Shown here piece after piece: positions 25,710 through 34,129 of a stretch of 64,000 nucleotides of DNA. The stretch is taken from assembly GCF_024600715.1 (NCBI RefSeq), contig NZ_CP102332.1:5518001-5582000 (forward strand), in the 5' to 3' direction. The notes under the pieces are model-generated. The model was given only the letters and a program-made list of their open reading frames with translations, made no database searches and was not told the DNA's origin. Numbering within the stretch: position 1 is the first letter of the stretch; each line of letters opens with the position of its first letter. Source of the DNA: Streptomyces changanensis (GTDB lineage: Bacteria > Actinomycetota > Actinomycetes > Streptomycetales > Streptomycetaceae). Both the position numbers and the translations under genes were made by a program.

Positions 25710-27467
25710 TCAGCGGGAGGATTCCGGGCGGGCCGTGAGCAGGCCGTTGTCAGTGACCGCGGTGAGGGACAGCGTCCGGTAGCCCATGGTGTCGAAGAGG
25801 ACCGTGATCCGGTCGCCCTCCTCGCTCATCACCGTGCCGTCGCCCCACTCGCTGTGCCGCACCGCCGTCCCCGCCGGGTACGCGGCGGCCGACGGGTGGG
25901 CGGGAGGGTCGTCCTGTCCGTCCCCGGAGCCGGCGCCGGTCGCCCCGGCGGTGACGCTCGTTGCCGGCGCGTCCGACGGGGCCGGCTCGCAGACGTCGCA
26001 GGCGCCGCACGGCGGGTCGTAGGGCTCACCGAAGTACCCGAGCAGGAAGCGGCGGCGGCAGCCAGTCGTCTCCGCGTAGGCGAGCATCATCTCCAGCCGC
26101 GACCGCTCCAGCCTGCGGCGCGCCTCGGCCGCCTCCGCCGCCCTCGCGGCGGCGTCGCCGGGCGTCACACCGGGCACGGCCCGTACCTCGCCCGCGGTGT
26201 CGGTGCGGACGGCGCCCGCCTCCTCCAGCAGGTTCGCGGCGGCCGTCACCCGGCGGCGGGAGAGGTCCGCGCGCTCGCCGACGTCGTCCAGCGCGACCGG
26301 GCCGTCCGCGTCGCGGATGTGTTCCGCGACCTCCCCGATGGTCTCCTCGTCGGGCGTCCGGGCGGCGAAGAGGTGCTGGAGGCCGCTGTCCTGCGGCCGG
26401 TAGTGGAGGACCGCGACCGCGGGCCGCCCGTCGCGGCCCGCCCGGCCGATCTCCTGGTAGTACGCGTCGGGGGAGCCCGGCACGGAAGCGTGGAGCACGA
26501 ACCGCACGTCCTCCTTGTCGATGCCCATGCCGAAGGCGGACGTCGCGACGACCACGTCCGCCTCACCGGCGAGGAACGCGTCGTGCACCCGGGACCGCTC
26601 GCCGACGCGCAGCCCGGCGTGGTAGGCGGCGGCCGACAGGCCCAGCGCGGCGAGCTCCGCCGCGTACTCCTCGGCGTCCCGGCGCGTCGCCGTGTACACG
26701 ATGCCGGGTTTCGGTTCGGCGGCGGCGCGCTCCACCACGGCCCGGCGCTTGGCCGCGTCGTCGGGGAAGCGTTCCACCTCCAGGGTGATGTTCGGCCGGT
26801 CGAAGCCGGCGACGACGAGCGCGGGGTCGTCCATGCCGAGCCGCCGGACGATCTCCTCGCGGACCGGGGGAGCGGCCGTGGCCGTCAGGGCGAGGACCGG
26901 GGGTCTGCCGACCCGCTCGATCGCCCCGCCCAGGCGCAGGTAGTCGGGACGGAAGTCATGGCCCCAGGCGGCGACGCACTGGGCCTCGTCGACGACGAAC
27001 AGCGAGGGGGCCGCGCGGGCGACGCGCTCCACGACCTCGTCCTTCGTCAGCTGCTCGGGGGAGAGGAACAGGTACTCGGCGTCCCCGTGACGCACCGCGT
27101 CCCAGGCAGCCGCGGTCTCCCCGGCGGGCTGCGCGGAGTTGACGGCGACGCCGTCCGGCCCGCCGCGGTCGAGGAGCCCGGCGATCTGGTCGCGTTGGAG
27201 GGCGATCAGCGGGGAGACGACGACCGTGGGGCCGGGCAGGCAGAGGGCGGCCACCTGGTACACGGCGGACTTGCCCGCACCGGTCGGCATGACCGCCAGG
27301 GTGTCGCGGCCCGCGACGACCGCCTCCATCGCGGTCAGCTGTCCCGGCCGCAGCTCCTGCCAGCCGAACACCTCGGCGGCGGTCCGCTCCAGGCGGGCCG
27401 CCGTCGGGGCGCCGGCCCCGCGGTCCCTCTGCCGGGGGTCCTCCGGCTCCTTCTGCTGCTCCGGCAT
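25710..27467 (-). CDS. recQ: RecQ family ATP-dependent DNA helicase
   Basis: A 585-residue 3'-5' helicase for DNA repair and recombination. Seen in order: the Q-motif region FGWQELRPGQ, Walker A MPTGAGKS, DEAQ box VVDEAQCVAAWGHDFRP, TATA motif LALTATAA, motif V/VI SAFGMGIDK and QEIGRAGRDG, then a four-Cys zinc cluster (TGCRRRFLLGYFGE, PPCGACDVC). The C-terminus lacks an HRDC domain and instead carries a short tudor-like segment (VRHSEWGDGTVMSEEGDRIT) known from actinobacterial RecQ forms. The start at 27467 follows GGGAGGC. Four CACGTACC repeats lie upstream. Confidence 0.92.
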   Translation of the reverse strand: MPEQQKEPEDPRQRDRGAGAPTAARLERTAAEVFGWQELRPGQLTAMEAVVAGRDTLAVMPTGAGKSAVYQVAALCLPGPTVVVSPLIALQRDQIAGLLDRGGPDGVAVNSAQPAGETAAAWDAVRHGDAEYLFLSPEQLTKDEVVERVARAAPSLFVVDEAQCVAAWGHDFRPDYLRLGGAIERVGRPPVLALTATAAPPVREEIVRRLGMDDPALVVAGFDRPNITLEVERFPDDAAKRRAVVERAAAEPKPGIVYTATRRDAEEYAAELAALGLSAAAYHAGLRVGERSRVHDAFLAGEADVVVATSAFGMGIDKEDVRFVLHASVPGSPDAYYQEIGRAGRDGRPAVAVLHYRPQDSGLQHLFAARTPDEETIGEVAEHIRDADGPVALDDVGERADLSRRRVTAAANLLEEAGAVRTDTAGEVRAVPGVTPGDAAARAAEAAEARRRLERSRLEMMLAYAETTGCRRRFLLGYFGEPYDPPCGACDVCEPAPSDAPATSVTAGATGAGSGDGQDDPPAHPSAAAYPAGTAVRHSEWGDGTVMSEEGDRITVLFDTMGYRTLSLTAVTDNGLLTARPESSR

Positions 27468-27625
27468 GGCGCCTCCCGCCTCTCCTCGGTCGGGCGGCCG
27501 GGGACAGGCGGGCCGCACGCGTGCGACCCGGCTACCCGCTTTCGGGCCGTTCTCCCTGCGTACGGCCCGGACGGGCGGCGGCTCCGAGGCGGGCTCCCGG
27601 AGCTCCCGCCGGACGCACCGGCCCA

Positions 27626-27676
27626 CACGTACCAGCCGACACGTACCGGCATACACCGCACGTACCACCACGTACC
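27626..27676 (-). promoter_or_regulatory. Four CACGTACC direct repeats upstream of recQ
   Basis: CACGTACC occurs at 27626, 27640, 27659 and 27669, and a GGTACGTACC palindrome follows at 27705-27714. The cluster sits in the 260-base gap before recQ. Four copies of an 8-mer in 51 bases suggests a regulator-binding array, though part could belong to the 3' end of the upstream gene. Confidence 0.45.
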
Positions 27677-27727
27677 GTCTGTGCCTCGACCTACCGCCCA
27701 TACTGGTACGTACCGGTACGGGCGGCG

Positions 27728-28930
27728 TCACAGAAAGCGGCGGATGGGGGTGACGGCGACCTCCCGCAGCCGCTGGGCCGCGGCGCGGCGCCGCCAGCGG
27801 GTGAGGTCGACGGCCTCACTGCGCGCCACGTCCTCGTCGTAGTGCCGGTCGAGGGTGGCGGTGAACTCCTCGTCGAGGACGGCGAGCATGACCTCCTCGT
27901 CGTGGTCCATGGACCGCCGGTTGAAGTTGGTCGAGCCGATGAGCGACGCCACCCGGTCCACCGTGATGACCTTCGCGTGCATCATGGTCGGCTGGAACTG
28001 GCGGATCACCACGCCCGCCGCCAGCAGCTCCGTGTAGTGGGACTGCCCCGCGATCCGGCAGGCCCGCTGGTCGGTGTGGGGGCCGGGCAGCAGGATCTCC
28101 ACCGCCACGCCCCGGCGGGCGGTCCGGCACAGCAGGTCGACGAAGTAGGGGTCCGGGGCGAAGTAGGCCGTGGCGAGGCGGAAGCGCTCCTCCGCCGAGG
28201 TCAGCATGACCCGCACCAGCGTCTGCATGTCCTGCCAGCCGATGCTCGCCGAGCCCCGTACGACCTGCACGACCGACGTGCCGGGCTGTGGCTGCTCGGT
28301 GAAGCGGTCGCGGTGGTCGTACAGCTCGTCGTGGCACTCCGCCCAGTTCTGGGCGAACGCCGCGGCGATGCCGTCCACGGCGGGTCCCTCGATCCGCACG
28401 TGGGTGTCGCGCCACTCCGCGGGACCGCGGGCGTCGCCGCACCACTCCTCGGCTATCCCGACGCCCCCGGTGAACGCGGTGCGCTCGTCGACCACCAGCG
28501 CCTTGCGGTGGCAGCGGTGGTTCTGCTTGAACGGCGACAGCCAGACCGGTTTGCGGAACCAGGCGATCTGCACGCCGGCGTCCTCCATGTCGTCGAGGAG
28601 GCTCCGCTCGATGAGCCGGGCGCCGAACCCGTCCAGGAGCAGCCGCACGCGCACCCCGGCGCGGGCCCGGTCGGCCAGCGCGGCCGCGAAGTCCCGGGCT
28701 ATCGTCCCGCGCCAGTACACGAAGGTCATCATGTCGATGGTGTGCTCGGCCGACCTGATCGCGCCGAGCATCGCGGGGAAGATCTCGTCCCCGTTGCGCA
28801 GGGGGACGAGGTCGTTGCCCTCGGTGGCGGCGATCCCGATCAGGCGTTCCAGTCGTCTTCGCAGTCGCTGCTTGCGCGCCTCCGCGTCACTGTCCGTGTC
28901 ATGGCTGCCACGGGTCTCGGAGCGGATCAC
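27728..28930 (-). CDS. Phospholipase D-family protein (cardiolipin synthase-like)
   Basis: A 400-residue protein with two HKD motifs: HRKALVVDERTAFTGG in the first half and HAKVITVDRVASLIGS in the second, each with the HxKxxxxD order needed for phosphatidyl transfer. GSTNFNRRS after the second motif is typical of cardiolipin synthases. The N-terminus is charged and lacks the two membrane helices of classical bacterial Cls, so it is likely peripheral or a cytosolic relative. GTG 28930 is preceded by AGGAGG at optimal spacing. It is divergent from the sigma factor gene, which suggests a possible envelope-stress link. Confidence 0.88.
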   Translation of the reverse strand: MIRSETRGSHDTDSDAEARKQRLRRRLERLIGIAATEGNDLVPLRNGDEIFPAMLGAIRSAEHTIDMMTFVYWRGTIARDFAAALADRARAGVRVRLLLDGFGARLIERSLLDDMEDAGVQIAWFRKPVWLSPFKQNHRCHRKALVVDERTAFTGGVGIAEEWCGDARGPAEWRDTHVRIEGPAVDGIAAAFAQNWAECHDELYDHRDRFTEQPQPGTSVVQVVRGSASIGWQDMQTLVRVMLTSAEERFRLATAYFAPDPYFVDLLCRTARRGVAVEILLPGPHTDQRACRIAGQSHYTELLAAGVVIRQFQPTMMHAKVITVDRVASLIGSTNFNRRSMDHDEEVMLAVLDEEFTATLDRHYDEDVARSEAVDLTRWRRRAAAQRLREVAVTPIRRFL

Positions 28931-29129
28931 GTCGGCCTCCTGGGGCGGTACGGGGTACGGACTGCGAACCGTTTTCCCGGTGCCGCCGCCCCGAACCGCC
29001 ACCGCCGCGCCACGTCCGGGGGGATTCGGGGGCGGCTCGGCGAGGCCCGGCGAGGGCCCGCTGACCGCTCGGCACGGGGTTCGCCGGGGGCTCGGCGCGG
29101 GATTCGGCGACGGGCGAAAAAAAAGATGA

Positions 29130-29154
29130 GCATGCTTCGTGTGGAACCGGGTAT
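29130..29154 (+). promoter_or_regulatory. SigB-type promoter of the sigma factor gene
   Basis: GCAT (29130-29133), 15 bases, then GGGTAT (29149-29154) exactly fits the SigB-type consensus of streptomycetes (GNNT-N14-16-GGGTAY). Transcription would start near 29161, about 53 bases before the ATG. It implies that the sigma factor, or a close relative, activates its own gene. Confidence 0.75.
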
Positions 29155-29213
29155 GCGCGGCCCACAGGCCCTCACAGACGCACGAGGGCGACCACCCAGG
29201 GAGGGATGCAGGC

Positions 29214-30062
29214 ATGACCGCGGTTCTGGCCGGTACGAAGACGGAGCACATTGCCGAGCTGCGGAAGCCGGCTGACCCCAAGAGCGTCGCCCCGAAGGAC
29301 GCCCGGGCGATGACCCGGCTCTTCCTGGACCGCCTGGCCTCCCTGGAGGAGGGCACCCACGAGTACCAGGACGTCCGCAACACCCTGATCGAGATGAACA
29401 TGTCGCTCGTCCGGTACGCGGCCGGCCGCTTCCGCAGCCGGGGCGCGGACGAGATGGAGGACATCGTCCAGGTCGGCATGATCGGCCTGATCAAGGCCAT
29501 CGACCGGTTCGAGATCTCCCGTGAGGTGGAGTTCACCACCTTCGCCGTCCCCTACATCATGGGCGAGATCAAGCGGTTCTTCCGCGACACGTCGTGGGCC
29601 GTCCACGTGCCGCGCCGCCTCCAGGAGGCGCGCGTCGAGCTGGCCCGCGCCACCGAGGAGCTGCGCAGCCGGCTCGGCCGCACCCCGACGGTCAAGGAGC
29701 TCGCGGAGCTGATGAGCCTCACGGAGGACGAGGTCATCGAGGCGCGGCTCGCCTCCAACGCCTACAACTCCAGCTCCCTGGACGCGGCCGTCACCGGCGA
29801 CGGCGAGGACGGCGAGGCGGCTCTCGCCGACTTCATCGGCGTCGAGGACCACGCCATGGAGCTGGTCGAGGACTTCCACAGCCTCGCCCCCCTGGTCGCC
29901 GACCTCGACGAGCGCGAGCGGCGCATCCTGCACCTGCGCTTCGTCGAGGAGCTCACCCAGTCGCAGATCGGCGAGCAGCTCGGCTGCTCCCAGATGCACG
30001 TCTCGCGCCTGCTGTCGCGGACCCTGGCGAAGCTGCGCAAGGGCATGCTGGCGACGAACTGA
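29214..30062 (+). CDS. RNA polymerase sigma factor, SigB/SigF/SigG subfamily
   Basis: A 282-residue group 3 sigma factor. Region 2 includes MEDIVQVGMIGLIKAIDRFE and TTFAVPYIMGEIKRFFRD, region 3 follows (LGRTPTVKELAELM), and region 4 ends with the helix-turn-helix TQSQIGEQLGCSQMHVSRLL. This is the general-stress/sporulation subfamily used by streptomycetes for osmotic and oxidative stress and differentiation. GGGAGGG lies about 9 bases upstream of the ATG. Regulation is probably by partner switching with nearby ATPase and STAS proteins, plus autoactivation from the promoter at 29130-29154. Which named paralogue it is cannot be decided here. Confidence 0.92.
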   Translation: MTAVLAGTKTEHIAELRKPADPKSVAPKDARAMTRLFLDRLASLEEGTHEYQDVRNTLIEMNMSLVRYAAGRFRSRGADEMEDIVQVGMIGLIKAIDRFEISREVEFTTFAVPYIMGEIKRFFRDTSWAVHVPRRLQEARVELARATEELRSRLGRTPTVKELAELMSLTEDEVIEARLASNAYNSSSLDAAVTGDGEDGEAALADFIGVEDHAMELVEDFHSLAPLVADLDERERRILHLRFVEELTQSQIGEQLGCSQMHVSRLLSRTLAKLRKGMLATN

Positions 30063-30082
30063 GCCACCGCCCCGGCCCGGCC

Positions 30083-30108
30083 CGGGGAGTCCACGACCGG
30101 GCTCCCCG
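30083..30108. terminator. Possible bidirectional terminator
   Basis: CGGGGAG (30083-30089) and CTCCCCG (30102-30108) can pair across a 12-base loop in the gap between the convergent sigma factor and kinase genes. The arms are only 7 bases, so this is tentative. Confidence 0.4.
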
Positions 30109-30232
30109 CCGGAGCCGGTGGCTGCCGGAGTCCACGGCGCCGACCGTACCGTGACCGCCCCCACCGGGACGCCTGCCGGGCGCCCGCCGGGGCGGTCTGC
30201 GGTCGCCTCCGTCCGGGTGTCGGCCCGGCTGT

Positions 30233-30673
30233 TCACCAGGGGAGGAAGACGTGCACCGTCTTCCCCTCCGGGCCGGGCACGGTGACGGTCTGCTCGGCGA
30301 GCGCGCCGATCAGGTGCCAGCCGATGCCACCGCGCCCCTCCAGGTCGAAAGGCCGGGGCCGCGGCACGGCCGGATTGGTGTCGGTGACCGCCACGTGCAC
30401 ACTGTCGGCAACGGCGCGCAGCTGGAGCGTGAACGGTCCGGGGGCGAAGGTGAAGGCGTTCAGGGCGAGTTCGGTGACCACCAGCAGTACGTCGTCCAGA
30501 GCGTCCGGGGCCCGCGGAGCCTGGAGGCGTTCCAGGCCGTGGAGGAAGGCGGCGGCCCCCTGACGGGCCTCCGCCACGTCGCCGAGCGCCCCGTCGAACT
30601 GCCAGGTCTGCTCGATGCTCAGGGTGTTCAGCATGCCGGCTTCCTCGTCCGCGCCGTCGCGTTCGGCGGGCAT
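30233..30673 (-). CDS. ATP-binding anti-sigma factor-like kinase (HATPase_c), next to the sigma gene
   Basis: A 146-residue GHKL ATPase. The N-box is LVVTELALNAFTFAPGPF and the G-box GGIGWHLIGALAEQ; the C-terminus KTVHVFLPW matches the paralogue at 20065-20499. It lies tail to tail with the sigma factor gene, 170 bases apart, which makes that sigma factor its most obvious partner. Start ATG 30673 follows GAGAGGGGAA; a second ATG at 30634 (MLNTLSIEQ) is also possible. The region between it and the divergent PAS-ANTAR gene (30674-31037) must hold both promoters; no consensus was recognised there. Confidence 0.85.
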   Translation of the reverse strand: MPAERDGADEEAGMLNTLSIEQTWQFDGALGDVAEARQGAAAFLHGLERLQAPRAPDALDDVLLVVTELALNAFTFAPGPFTLQLRAVADSVHVAVTDTNPAVPRPRPFDLEGRGGIGWHLIGALAEQTVTVPGPEGKTVHVFLPW

Positions 30674-31037
30674 TTCCCCTCTCCCCTCTCCTGGGTGCGG
30701 AACTGAAGGTCCGTACCGGCTTCCCCTTCCGCGCGCACGCATGTCGGCTGTACGGGCGAGAATGGCCGGGCAACGGCTTCGAAGGCGCCGTGCACGGCGG
30801 TGCGCCCCCGCCGTACCACCCGCCGTGCCGCCCCCTCGGCACGGCGGGCGGCCGGACGGTTCGGCGCCCGGGCATCCCGTACACGTCGCCGTCTGAGCAT
30901 CCCCCTCCGGCACGCGCCCGACTCCACATCGGGGGCGTGTCCGACCCCGGTGACCGCGCGCACGCCGGTGTGTCACCGGCGCGAGCCGGGGCATGCGGAG
31001 CAGGTCGTCGCCAACTCGCCGCCAGAAAGGACGTCGC
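30674..31037. other. Divergent intergenic region, no recognised elements
   Basis: This 364-base gap separates the minus-strand kinase gene from the plus-strand PAS-ANTAR gene. I see GC-rich sequence with no convincing ORF, repeat or consensus promoter beyond the ribosome-binding site AGAAAGGA at its right end. Confidence 0.5.
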
Positions 31038-31985
31038 GTGCGGGGCTGTGCCGTGCGTCGGACCACGCCGCGTCAGGCCGACTACGAACGCGTCTTCCTC
31101 GCCGCCCGGTCACCCATGGTGCTCCTGAGCCCGGTGTCGACCGTCCTGGACGTCAACCCGGCGTATGTGCGGGCGGCGGGTCGCGAACGTGACGAGCTGG
31201 TCGGCCGGAGCCTCTTGGACGTGCTGCCCGACGCTGCGTCAGACACCTCCACCGACGCGCCACCCGACGCCCCGATCGACGGCGTACGCCACGGTCCCGG
31301 CGGCGACCGTCCCGACCGCGACCGCGACCGCGACCGCGACCGCGACCGGCCGGGGCGCGGCGGGAGCGTACCGGCCGTGCTCGGCGCCTCCCTGCGCCGC
31401 GTCCTGCGTCTGCGGCGCGCGGATGTGACGCCTCCTCAGCGGGTGTGCGTGCCGTCCGCCGACGGTCCCACCGGCCGCGCCGAGCGGTACTGGACCTTCC
31501 GCAGCAGCGCCCTGCTCGACGGCGACGGGACCGTGACCGGGCTGCTGGTGCAGATCGAGGACGTCACCGGCTGCCCGGCCCGCGGCGCCGGACCTCCGGG
31601 CGGCCCGGCCGCGGACCACGGGAGGCTCGCGGCGCTGGAGAGGGAGAACGCGCAGCTGAGGACGGCGCTGCGATCCCGTGCCACGATCGACCAGGCGGTC
31701 GGCGCCGTGATGGCCGAGCGGCGCGTCGGCCCGGACGAAGCCTTCCGGATCCTGGTGTCCCTGTCGCAGCACACGAACGTCAAGCTCCGCGACGTGGCCG
31801 CCGCCATGGTCCACCGCACGGCGGACAGCGGGACCGGCGGCACGGGCAGCACGGGCGGCACGGGTGGGACCGGCAGGGCCGGCGGCACGGGCAGCACGGG
31901 CAGCACGGGCAGCACGGGCGGGACCGGCAGGGCCGGCGGCACGGAGGGGGCGAGGATGACGCCGGGCCGGTCACCCGCCGAGTGA
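31038..31985 (+). CDS. PAS and ANTAR domain-containing regulator
   Basis: A 315-residue predicted signalling protein. A PAS-type sensor begins at about residue 15 (ADYERVFLAARSPMVLLS, LDVNPAYVRAAG) and is interrupted by a repetitive Asp-Arg insert (DRDRDRDRDRDR) encoded by six GACCGC hexamers near 31314-31348. An ANTAR RNA-binding domain follows (RSRATIDQAVGAVMAERRVG, FRILVSLSQHTNVKLRDVA). The C-terminus is a Gly/Thr/Ser repeat of about 45 residues. ANTAR proteins bind paired RNA hairpins to prevent termination; no target hairpins are evident here. GTG 31038 has AAAGGA upstream. Confidence 0.82.
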   Translation: MRGCAVRRTTPRQADYERVFLAARSPMVLLSPVSTVLDVNPAYVRAAGRERDELVGRSLLDVLPDAASDTSTDAPPDAPIDGVRHGPGGDRPDRDRDRDRDRDRPGRGGSVPAVLGASLRRVLRLRRADVTPPQRVCVPSADGPTGRAERYWTFRSSALLDGDGTVTGLLVQIEDVTGCPARGAGPPGGPAADHGRLAALERENAQLRTALRSRATIDQAVGAVMAERRVGPDEAFRILVSLSQHTNVKLRDVAAAMVHRTADSGTGGTGSTGGTGGTGRAGGTGSTGSTGSTGGTGRAGGTEGARMTPGRSPAE

Positions 31986-32137
31986 CACCCCCGCCCGGAC
32001 GCCACTCCCCCCGAACGGCCCCATCGGTGACGTCGTGGCACGCGATCGGCCGTCGCGTTTGCCAAGGTGCGACAGAGCAACGCACGTGCCCACTCGCGCC
32101 CGCCGCCCGCCGCCGACCACCCCGGACGAGGTCCCGC

Positions 32138-32284
32138 ATGACGACGACCGTCACCATGACCACGAAGCCCTCCGTCCTCGTGACCAGCGACGCGCTCCGG
32201 TCGGCGGAGACGGGCGGGCGCCGGGACCGCATCGAGCCCGGGCACGGGACGTCCATCGCGCGGCGCCGCGGGGAGCGTCGGTGA
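32138..32284 (+). CDS. Small ORF (48 aa) coupled to the next gene
   Basis: A 48-residue Thr- and Arg-rich peptide (MTTTVTMTTKPSVLVTSDAL) with no recognised domain. Its support is contextual: the TGA at 32282-32284 overlaps the GTG start of the 118-residue gene in the classic GTGA coupling form. It could be a leader peptide that controls translation of the downstream gene rather than a functional protein. Confidence 0.4.
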   Translation: MTTTVTMTTKPSVLVTSDALRSAETGGRRDRIEPGHGTSIARRRGERR

Positions 32285-32637
32285 CGCGGGCCACCCGGGT
32301 GGCCGGCCACGAGGTGGCGGCGGGCATCAACCGCGTCGAGGGCTACCTCCTCGCCCAGGCGGAACTGCGCGAGGCCCGCGAGGGGGGCGAGGCGTTCGCC
32401 CGCCGCATGCCGTGGCTCACCACCGCCCAGCACGAGGAGGTCGCCCGCCTCTACGCCGAGGAGCGCGTCGGGCTGTCCCAGGAGGCCCTGCGGACGGTCG
32501 CCGACCACTGCGTCGCACTGCGGGCCGAGTACACCGCCCGCTACACCCGACTGCGACATCGCCTCCTGTGCCTCGGCGTCGCCTCCCTCGTCACCTCCGC
32601 GACGCTGTGCACGACCACCTGGCTCCTCACCCGGTGA
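32281..32637 (+). CDS. Hypothetical protein with one C-terminal membrane helix
   Basis: A 118-residue protein. The first 90 residues are helical and charged (NRVEGYLLAQAELREA, HEEVARLYAEERVGLS), with RAEYTARYTRLRHRLL leading into a single C-terminal hydrophobic segment (CLGVASLVTSATLCTTTWLL), which suggests a tail-anchored membrane protein. It resembles a small family common in Streptomyces with no known function. GTG 32281 overlaps the stop of the preceding 48-codon ORF; a longer in-frame frame upstream reads as non-coding. Confidence 0.6.
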   Translation: MTRATRVAGHEVAAGINRVEGYLLAQAELREAREGGEAFARRMPWLTTAQHEEVARLYAEERVGLSQEALRTVADHCVALRAEYTARYTRLRHRLLCLGVASLVTSATLCTTTWLLTR

Positions 32638-32813
32638 GCTGAGCTTCCCCACCGGGACACGCCTTCCGCGCCCCCTCCGGCGGCTGCATCGCCCCAGGTG
32701 AGCGGCGCGTGGCCGGTGGGAGCAGGAAGACCGACGGTCTGTCAGCGACGCCCGCCGCGCGGCACCGTCCGCCGCGGAGCGGACGGCTACGGGCCCAGTG
32801 ACCCCCAGCGGCG

Positions 32814-33428
32814 GTGCGCGTCGGGAGGTACGGGAAGGCCCCGCTGTGGCGCCGGGCGGACGTGCTGATCGGTCGCGAGGTGGAACGGATCGGTCTGGCC
32901 GCCGTGACCGGCGGCCTCGACGGACTCCTCACCAGCCTCGACTGCGGGGTGCGCTACGAGGACGGCGTCCTCCGGCTGCCCCACGCGTGCCCCCGGGAGC
33001 TCGCCGACCTCGGCCGCCGGCCGCTCGTCCTGGTGTCCCTGGCCTCCGGGTACACGGCGAGCATGTACGGAGCCGACCGCGACGACGTCCTCTGGATCGG
33101 CTACGCCGTGCCCGGCCTGGGCCGCATCGCGGGGGGCCGGCCCGGGAAGGGCGACGGGGCCGGCGCCGACGGGCTGTCACTGGTCCTCGGCCCCGTCCGC
33201 GCGGAGATCCTGAGGAACCTGCCCGGCAGGCCGACGGTCACCGAGCTCGCCCACCACCTCCACGTCGGGATCAGCACCGCGACGTACCACTGCCGGCACC
33301 TGGAGGCGGCCGGGCTCCTCCTGCGGGAACGCCGGGGCAAGCAGGTCCGCCTGCACCCCACGGAGCGCGGTACGGCCCTGGACCACCTCCTGACCGCCCC
33401 GCCCCCACCCCGGTGGGACGCGCGGTAG
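32814..33428 (+). CDS. ArsR-like winged-helix regulator, apparently lacking its N-terminal part
   Basis: A 204-residue protein. The C-terminal half is a winged helix (GRPTVTELAHHLHVGISTAT, CRHLEAAGLLLRERRGKQV). The N-terminal half resembles only the second part of the longer (about 330-residue) streptomycete ArsR proteins. An in-frame TGA at 32799-32801 blocks extension, and the GTG start at 32814 has no clear ribosome-binding site. It may be a truncated or decaying regulator or a genuinely short variant. The stop codon sits inside the loop of a strong terminator hairpin. Confidence 0.55.
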   Translation: MRVGRYGKAPLWRRADVLIGREVERIGLAAVTGGLDGLLTSLDCGVRYEDGVLRLPHACPRELADLGRRPLVLVSLASGYTASMYGADRDDVLWIGYAVPGLGRIAGGRPGKGDGAGADGLSLVLGPVRAEILRNLPGRPTVTELAHHLHVGISTATYHCRHLEAAGLLLRERRGKQVRLHPTERGTALDHLLTAPPPPRWDAR

Positions 33429-33448
33429 GAACGCGCGTCCCACCGGGG
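33408..33448. terminator. Bidirectional terminator overlapping a stop codon
   Basis: Perfect 17-base arms (33408-33424 and 33432-33448; left arm CCCCGGTGGGACGCGCG) flank a 7-base loop that contains the TAG of the ArsR-like gene. It separates that gene from the convergent TetR gene. Confidence 0.85.
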
Positions 33449-33502
33449 GGACGGACGCCTGCCGGCGGGGCGCGTGCCCACGCGGCGCGGCGGCCGGTGA
33501 CG

Positions 33503-34084
33503 TCACGTCAGCAGGGCGACCGCGCACTCCTCGGTGAGGTCCTCGGCGTGCGGGGGGAGGGGTTCGCCGGCGCGCAGGTAGCGGCGGACCAGGGACAGCG
33601 GCAGGTCGACCAGGGCCAGGGCGACGCGGTCGCGGCCCCGCGCGTCCGTGGCGCCGAGGGTCTCGGCGAGGGCCGTCAGGGAGGCGTACACCCGCTCGTT
33701 GCCAAGGTCGGCGCGTCGGGTGTGCTCCTCGGACCAGTCGTCGCGGCCGAAGTCGGCGGCGCCGTAGAGGAGGAGGGCGGCCTCGTCCGGGTTCCCGCGG
33801 CTCCAGCCCACCACGTGCCGGGCGGCCGCGCGCGCCGCCCGGTGGGGGTCGCTCTCGCCGGCGAGGACGGCGTGGTAGCCGGCCTGGAAGCGTTCGACGG
33901 TCCGCAGCCACACCTCGGCCAGGAGGGCCGGGCGCCCGGTGAAGCGGTGGTACATCGAGCCGCTGGGGGCGCCGACGGCGTGGGCGACCGCCGACATGGT
34001 CACGGCGGGCGGTCCGCCGGTGGCGGCGAGGCGGACGGCGGCGTCGAGGAGCTGGTCGATGTCGAAGCGGGGTGGTCTCGCCAT
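33503..34084 (-). CDS. TetR/AcrR family transcriptional regulator
   Basis: A 193-residue TetR-type repressor. The N-terminal helix-turn-helix is MSAVAHAVGAPSGSMYHRF, preceded by the usual first helix (IDQLLDAAVRLAATGG). The remaining residues form the helical ligand/dimer domain. It is divergent from the SRPBCC-domain gene, and a palindrome at 34108-34129 between the two is the likely operator, giving control of the neighbour and itself. ATG 34084 is the only reasonable start. Confidence 0.88.
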   Translation of the reverse strand: MARPPRFDIDQLLDAAVRLAATGGPPAVTMSAVAHAVGAPSGSMYHRFTGRPALLAEVWLRTVERFQAGYHAVLAGESDPHRAARAAARHVVGWSRGNPDEAALLLYGAADFGRDDWSEEHTRRADLGNERVYASLTALAETLGATDARGRDRVALALVDLPLSLVRRYLRAGEPLPPHAEDLTEECAVALLT

Positions 34085-34107
34085 GAATAAGAGAGTAGCC
34101 TCTGATT

Positions 34108-34129
34108 TATTGGAGGGATGTCTCCAATA
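34108..34129. promoter_or_regulatory. Palindromic operator between TetR and SRPBCC genes
   Basis: TATTGGAG (34108-34115), a 6-base spacer, and CTCCAATA (34122-34129) form a perfect inverted repeat in the 63-base divergent gap. Size and position fit a TetR-family operator. Confidence 0.75.

Noticed and set aside
28947..28960. Third SigB-type promoter at a GGGTAC upstream of the PLD gene
   Set aside because: The GGGTAC is on the plus strand, opposite to the PLD gene, and lacks a GNNT at the right distance.
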